From Saposhnikovia divaricata (taxonomy: Eukaryota; Streptophyta; Magnoliopsida; Apiales; Apiaceae): a stretch of DNA of 64,000 bases. The stretch lies in assembly GCA_036435485.1 (NCBI GenBank), contig CM071599.1:6970803-7034802 (forward strand). Reading direction: 5' to 3'. The notes beneath the pieces were generated by a model that saw nothing but the letters and a program-made list of their open reading frames with translations, was not told the origin of the DNA and searched no databases. The position numbers were made by a program, and so were the translations under genes. Shown in pieces: positions 57,101-64,000 of the stretch (the stretch's first letter is position 1; every line of letters starts with the position of its first letter).

Positions 57101-59184
57101 TTAACAATATCCCGTGTACTAACCCCTTTGAGAATTTTCCGAAAACCGAGTTTCGATCATATCAGCTCCGATTCCGGTCCGAACTTCGTCAAATAAAATT
57201 TCGTTGAATTCCAATAACCCATAGGAACTAAATATGTAAAAATATCCACCAAATGGGCCGACTCCATTTTTAACAACAACCCGTATGCTAACACCTTTTT
57301 AGGATTATCTGAAAATCGAGTTTCGTTCATATTAGCTCCGATTCGGGTCCGAATTGCGTCAAATAAAATTTCATTGAATTACAAAAACCCATAAGAACAA
57401 AATATGTAAAAATATCCATAAAATGGTTCGACTCGATTTTTAACAATATCTCGTGTACTAACCCCTTTGAGGATTATTCGAAAACCGAGTTTCAGTCGTT
57501 TCAGCCCCGATTCAGGTCCGAACGACACCAAATAAAATTTCACTGAATTCCAATCACCCATAGGAACAAAATATGTAAAAATATCCACATAATGGTCCGA
57601 CTTGATTTTTAACAATATCCCGTGTACTAACCCCTTTGAGAATTTTCCGAAAACCGAGTTTCGATCATATCAGCTCCGATTCCGATCCAAACTGCTTCAA
57701 ATAAAATTTCGTTGAATTCCAATAACCCATAGGAACAAAATATGTAAAAATATCCACAAAATGGTCCGACTCACTTTTTAACAATATCCCGGTACTAACC
57801 CCTTTGAAGATTATCCAAAAACCGAGTTTTGACTATATCAGCTCCGATTCAGTTCCGAATTACGTCAAATAAAATTTCATTGAATTCCAATAACCTATAG
57901 GAACAAAATATGTAAAAATATCCCTAAAATGGTCCGACTCGATTTTTAACAATATCCCGTGTACTAACCACTTTGAGGATTATCCGAAAACCGAGTTTCG
58001 ATCATAACAGCTCCGATTCAGGTTCGAACCACGTCAAATAAAATTTTGTTGAATTTTAATAACCCATAGGAACAAAATATGTAAAAATATCCACAAAATG
58101 GCCCGACTTGATTTTTAACAATATCCCGTGTACTAACCCCTTTGAGAATTTTCCGAAAATCGAGTTTCGATCATATCAGCTCCGATTCCGGTCCAAACTT
58201 CGTCAAATAAAATTTCGTTGAATTCCAATAACCCATAGGAACTAAATATGTAAAAATATCCACCAAATGGGCCGACTCCATTTTTAACAATAACCCGTAT
58301 GCTAACACCTTTTTAGGATTATCTGAAAACCGAGTTTCGATCATATCAGCTCCGATTCGGGTCCGAATTGCGTCAAATAAAATTTCATTGAATTCCAAAA
58401 ACCCATAAGAATAAAATATGTAAAAATATCCATAAAATGGTTCGACTCGATTTTTAACAATATCCCGTGTACTAACCCCTTTGAGGATTATTCGAAAACC
58501 GAGTTTCAGTCATTTCAGCCCCGATTCAGGTCCGAACGGCACCAAATAAAATTTCACTGAATTCCAATCACCCATAGGAACAAAATATGTAAAAATATCC
58601 ACATAATGGTCCGACTTGATTTTTAACAATATCCCGTGTACTAACCCCTTTGAGAATTTTCCGAAAACCGAGTTTCGATCATATCAGCTCCGATTCCGGT
58701 CCAAACTGCGTCAAATAAAATTTCGTTGAATTCCAATAACCCATAGGAACAAAATATGTAAAAATATCCACAAAATGGTCCGACTCACTTTTTAACAATA
58801 TCCCGGTACTAACCCCTTTGAAGATTGTCCAAAAACCGAGTTTTAACTATATTAGCTCCGATTTAGTTCCGAATTACGTCAAATAAAATTTAATTGAATT
58901 CCAATAACCCATAGGAACAAAATATGTAAAAATATCCCTAAAATGGTCCGACTCAATTTTTAACAATATCCCGTGTACTAACCACTTTGAGGATTATCCG
59001 AAAACCCAGTTTCGATCATAACAGCTCCGATTCAGGTTCGAACCGCGTCAAATAAAATTTTGTTGAATTTTAATAACCCATAGGAACAAAATATGTAAAA
59101 ATATCCACAAAATGGTCCGACTTGATTTTTAACAATATCCCGTGTACTAACCCCTTTGAGAATTTTCCGAAAACCGAGTTTCGA
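54115..59184. repeat. Twelve-monomer higher-order repeat, 2028 bp
   Basis: 'gtttcagtcgtttcagcc' (about 55463, 57491), 'aactgcttcaaataaa' (about 55660, 57690) and 'aagattgtccaaaaaccgag' (about 56795, 58823) all repeat at 2028 bp, twice the basic six-monomer unit. The left edge (54.1-55.1 kb) matches more weakly. Confidence 0.75.
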
Positions 59185-62100
59185 TCATATCAGCTCCGAT
59201 TCCGGTCCGAACTTCGTCAAATAAAATTTCGTTGAATTCCAATAACCCATAGGAACTAAATATGTAAAAATATCCACTAAATGGGCCGACTCCATTTTTA
59301 ACAATAACCCGTATGCTAACACCTTTTTAGGATTATCTGAAAACCGAGTTTCGTTCATATTAGCTCCGATTCGGGTCCGAATTGCGTCAAATAAAATTTC
59401 ATTGAATTCCAAAAACCCATAAGAACAAAATATTTAAAAATATCCATAAAATGGTCCGACTCGATTTTTAACAATATCCCGTGTACTAACCACTTTGAGG
59501 ATTATCCGAAAACCGAGTTTCGATCATAACAGCTCCGATTCAGGTTCGAACCGCGTCAAATAAAATTTTGTTGAATTCCAATAACCCATAGGAACTAAAT
59601 ATGTAAAAATATCCACCAAATGGGCCGACTCGATTTTAACAATATCCCGTGTACTAACCCCTTTGAGGATTATTCGAAAACCGAGTTTCAGTCATTTCAG
59701 CCCCGATTCAGGTCCGAACGGCACCAAATAAAATTTCACTAAATTCTAAAAACCCATTGGAACAAAATATGTAAAAATATCCACATAATGGTCCGACTTG
59801 ATTTTTAACAATATCCCGTGTACTAACCCCTTTGAGAATTTTCCGAAAACCGAGTTTCGAGCATATCAGCTCCGATTCCGGTCCAAACTGCGTCAAATAA
59901 AATTTCGTTGAATTCCAATAACCCATAGGAACAAAATATGTAAAAATAACCACAAAATGGTCCGACTCAATTTTTAACAATATCCCGGTACTAACCCCTT
60001 TGAAGATTATCCAAAAACCGAGTTTTGACTATATCAGCTCCGATTCAGTTCCGAATTACGTCAAATAAAATTTCATTGAATTCCAATAACCCATAGGAAC
60101 AAAATATGTAAAAATATCCCTAAAATGGTCCGACTCGATTTTTAACAATATCCCGTGTGCTAACCACTTTCAGGATTATCCGAAAACCGAGTTTCGATCA
60201 TAACAGCTCCGATTCACGTTCGAACCGCGTCAAATAAAATTTTGTTTAATTTTAATAACCCATAGGAACAAAATATGTAAAAATATCCAGAAAATGGTCC
60301 GACTTGATTTTTAACAATATCCCGTGTACTAACCCCTTTGAGAATTTCCGAAAACCGAGTTTCGATCATATCAGCTCCGATTCTGGTCCGAACTTCGTCA
60401 AATAAAATTTCGTTGAATTCCAATAACCCATAGGAACTAAATATGTAAAAATATCCACCAAATGGGCCGACTCCATTTTTAACAATAACCCGTATGCTAA
60501 CACCTTTTTAGGATTATCTGAAAACCGAGTTTCGATCATATCAGCTCCGATTCGGGTCCGAATTGCGTCAAATAAAATTTCATTGAATTCCAAAAACCCA
60601 TAAGAACAAAATATGTAAAAATATCCATAAAATGGTTCGACTCGATTTTTAACAATATCCCGTGTACTAACCCCTTTGAGGATTATTCGAAAACCGAGTT
60701 TCAGTCATTTCAGCCCCGATTCAGGTCCGAACGGCACCAAATAAAATTTCACTGAATTCCAATCACCCATAGGAACAAAATATGTAAAAATATCCACATA
60801 ATGGTCCGACTTGATTTTTAACAATATCCCGTGCACTAACCCCTTTGAGAATTTTCCGAAAACCGAGTTTCGATCATATCAGCTCCGATTCCGGTCCAAA
60901 CTGCGTCAAATAAAATTTCGTTGAATTCCAATAACCCATAGGAACAAAATATGTAAAAATATCCACAAAATGGTCCGACTCACTTTTTAACAATATCCCG
61001 GTACTAACCCCTTTGAAGATTATCCAAAAACCGAGTTTTGACTATATCAGCTCCGATTCAGTTCCGAATTACGTCAAATAAAATTTCGTTGAATTCTAAC
61101 AACCCATAGGAACAAAATATGTAAAAATATCCCTAAAATGGTCCGACTCGATTTTTAACAATATCCCGTGTACTAACCACTTTGAGGATTATCCGAAAAC
61201 CGAGTTTCGATCATAACAGCTCCGATTCAGGTTCGAACCGCGTCAAATAAAATTTAATTGAATTCCAATAACCCATAGGAACAAAATATGTAAAAGTATC
61301 CCTAAAATGGTCCGACTCGATTTTTAACAATATCCCGTGTACTAACCACTTTGAGGATTATCCGAAAACCGAGTTTCGATCATAACAGCTCCAATTCAGG
61401 TTCGAACCGCGTCAAATAAAATTTTGTTGAATTTTAATAACCCATAGGAACAAAATATGTAAAAATATCCACAAAATGGTCCGACTTGATTTTTAACAAT
61501 ATCCCGTGTACTAACCCCTTTCAGAATTTTCCGAAAACCGAGTTTCGATCATATCAGCTCCGATTCCGGTCCGAACTTCGTCAAATAAAATTTCGTTGAA
61601 TTCCAATAACCCATAGGAACTAAATATGTAAAAATATCCACTAAATGGGCCGACTCCATTTTTAACAATAACCCGTATGCTAACACCTTTTTAGGATTAT
61701 CTGAAAACCGAGTTTCGTTCATATTAGCTCCGATTCGGGTCCGAATTGCGTCAAATAAAATTTCATTGAATTCCAAAAACCCATAAGAACAAAATATTTA
61801 AAAATATCCATAAAATGGTCCGACTCGATTTTTAACAATATCCCGTGTACTAACCACTTTGAGGATTATCCGAAAACCGAGTTTCGATCATAACAGCTCC
61901 GATTCAGGTTCGAACCGCGTCAAATAAAATTTTGTTGAATTCCAATAACCCATAGGAACTAAATATGTAAAAATATCCACCAAATGGGCCGACTCGATTT
62001 TAACAATATCCCGTGTACTAACCCCTTTGAGGATTATTCGAAAACCGAGTTTCAGTCATTTCAGCCCCGATTCAGGTCCGAACGGCACCAAATAAAATTT

Positions 62101-64000
62101 CACTAAATTCTAATAACCCATTGGAACAAAATATGTAAAAACATCCACATAATGGTCCGACTTGATTTTTAACAATATCCCGTGTACTAACCCCTTTGAG
62201 AATTTTCCGAAAACCGAGTTTCGAGCATATCAGCTCCGATTCCGGTCCAAACTGCGTCAAATAAAATTTCGTTGAATTCCAATAACCCATGGGAACAAAA
62301 TATGTAAAAATAACCACAAAATGGTCCGACTCAATTTTTAACAATATCCCGGTACTAACCCCTTTGAAGATTATCCAAAAACCGAGTTTTGACTATATCA
62401 GCTCCGATTCAGTTCCGAATTACGTCAAATAAAATTTCATTGAATTCCAATAACCCATAGGAACAAAATATGTAAAAATATCCCTAAAATGGTCCGACTC
62501 GATTTTTAACAATATCCCGTGTACTAACCACTTTGAGGATTATCCGAAAACCGAGTTTCGATCATAACAGCTCCGATTCACGTTCGAACCGCGTCAAATA
62601 AAATTTTGTTTAATTTTAATAACCCATAGGAACAAAATATGTAAAAATATCCACAAAATGGTCCGACTTGATTTTTAACAATATCCCGTGTACTAATCCC
62701 TTTGAGAATTTTCCGAAAACCGAGTTTCGATCATATCAGCTCCGATTCTGGTCCGAACTTCGTCAAATAAAATTTCGTTGAATTCCAATAACCCATAGGA
62801 ACTAAATATGTAAAAATATCCACCAAATGGGCCGACTCCATTTTTAACAATAACCCGTATGCTAACACCTTTTTAGGATTATCTGAAAACCGAGTTTCGA
62901 TCATATCAGCTCCGATTCGGGTCCGAATTGCGTCAAATAAAATTTCATTGAATTCCAAAAACCCATAAGAACAAAATATGTAAAAATATCCATAAAATGG
63001 TTCGACTCGATTTTTAACAATATCCCGTGTACTAACCCCTTTGAGGATTATTCGAAAACCGAGTTTCAGTCATTTCAGCCCCGATTCAGGTCCGAACGGC
63101 ACCAAATAAAATTTCACTGAATTCCAATCACCCATAGGAACAAAATATGTAAAAATATCCACATAATGGTCCGACTTGATTTTTAACAATATCCCGTGTA
63201 CTAACCCCTTTGAGAATTTTCCGAAAACCGAGTTTCGATCATATCAGCTCCGATTCCGGTCCAAACTGCGTCAAATAAAATTTCGTTGAATTCCAATAAC
63301 CCATAGGAACAAAATATGTAAAAATATCCACACAATGGTCCGACTCACTTTTTAACAATATCCCGGTACTAACCCCTTTGAAGATTATCCAAAAACCGAG
63401 TTTTGACTATATCAGCTCCGATTCAGTTCCGAATTACGTCAAATAAAATTTCGTTGAATTCTAACAACCCATAGGAACAAAATATGTAAAAATATCCATA
63501 AAATGGTCCGACTCGATTTTTAACAATATCCCGTGTACTAACCACTTTGAGGATTATCCGAAAACCGAGTTTCGATCATAACAGCTCCGATTCAGGTTCG
63601 AACCGCGTCAAATAAAATTTTGTTGAATTCCAATAACCCATAGGAACTAAATATGTAAAAATATCCACCAAATGGGCCGACACGATTTTAACAATATCCC
63701 GTGTACTAACCCCTTTGAGGATTATTCGAAAACCGAGTTTCAGTCATTTCAGCCCCGATTCAGGTCCGAACGGCACCAAATAAAATTTCACTAAATTCTA
63801 AAAACCCATTGGAACAAAATATGTAAAAATATCCACATAATGGTCCGACTTGATTTTTAACAATATCCCGTGTACTAACCCCTTTGAGAATTTTCCGAAA
63901 ACCGAGTTTCGAGCATATCAGCTCCGATTCCGGTCCAAACTGCGTCAAATAAAATTTCGTTGAATTCCAATAACCCATAGGAACAAAATATGTAAAAATA
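59185..64000. repeat. Fourteen-monomer higher-order repeat, about 2364 bp, two copies
   Basis: Corresponding monomers at 59185/61549, 59708/62072 and 60366/62731 differ by 2364-2365 bp. Shared marks include 'gaacaaaatatttaaaa' (about 59424, 61788) and 'gagcatatcagctccg' (59858, 62222). It is the same monomer count as the left-arm 14-mer but a different order. It continues past the window edge. Confidence 0.7.

Larger units (their letters stand above)
34938..64000. repeat. Satellite array, right arm (168-169 bp monomer)
   Basis: About 172 further monomers of the same family, in the same orientation and types as the left arm, running off the right edge. No foreign insertion interrupts it. It is divided into local domains with different higher-order periods, described separately. 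No gene supported. Confidence 0.97.

Noticed and set aside
34938..64000. Second retrotransposon or solo LTR in the right arm
   Set aside because: Monomers follow each other without any non-satellite sequence up to the window edge.

Overview
The window is plant nuclear DNA. About 51.5 kb (1-22459 and 34938-64000) is one AT-rich tandem satellite array with a 168-169 bp monomer. A single 12,473-bp Ty1/copia-type LTR retrotransposon (22460-34932) interrupts it. No single-copy host gene, tRNA, rRNA or CRISPR array is visible. The plant tRNA-iMet-type primer site, the Sirevirus-like gag and pol and the satellite point to a dicot, possibly an asterid. The species cannot be named from sequence alone, and whether the array is centromeric, subtelomeric or interstitial cannot be decided here.

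Satellite: at least six monomer types recur. I call them A, B, B-prime, C, D and E by diagnostic bases around the middle of the monomer. The simplest order is E-B-C-A-B'-D (about 1014 bp, six monomers). Local amplification has built larger units. On the left, a 14-monomer unit (2367 bp) and an 11-monomer unit (1856 bp) alternate as a 4223-bp, 25-monomer super-unit. On the right, separate domains have periods of 845, 846, 1523, 1014, 1519, 2028 and about 2364 bp. The many 75-residue open frames in the array are by-products of D-type monomers and are not genes.

Retrotransposon: it lies on the minus strand. The 5' LTR is 34425-34932 and the 3' LTR is 22460-22967. Both are 508 bp, differ at only four positions, and are flanked by the 5-bp target duplication TATCC. 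Removing the element and one TATCC restores an ordinary E-to-B monomer junction, so this is a clean, recent insertion. In sense order it holds the primer-binding site, gag (743 codons, three zinc knuckles, coiled coil), pol (PR-INT-RT-RNase H with catalytic residues present), a 1.4-kb non-coding stretch, a small gene-like unit in antisense (27133-27390, plus strand), a long third reading frame broken by two in-frame stops (26598-23113), the polypurine tract and the 3' LTR. The overall design fits the Sirevirus (SIRE) lineage.

The least expected features are in the element. CAGAGTTT (sense AAACTCTG) is scattered strongly strand-biased through all three long frames and the non-coding DNA, and is organised as tandem palindromes in each LTR. 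Gag and pol are in different frames behind two stops, with a good 3' splice site at the junction. The antisense unit has its own TATA-like box, start context and poly(A)-like signal, and faces away from the third reading frame across a 0.5-kb intergenic region with direct repeats and a hairpin.
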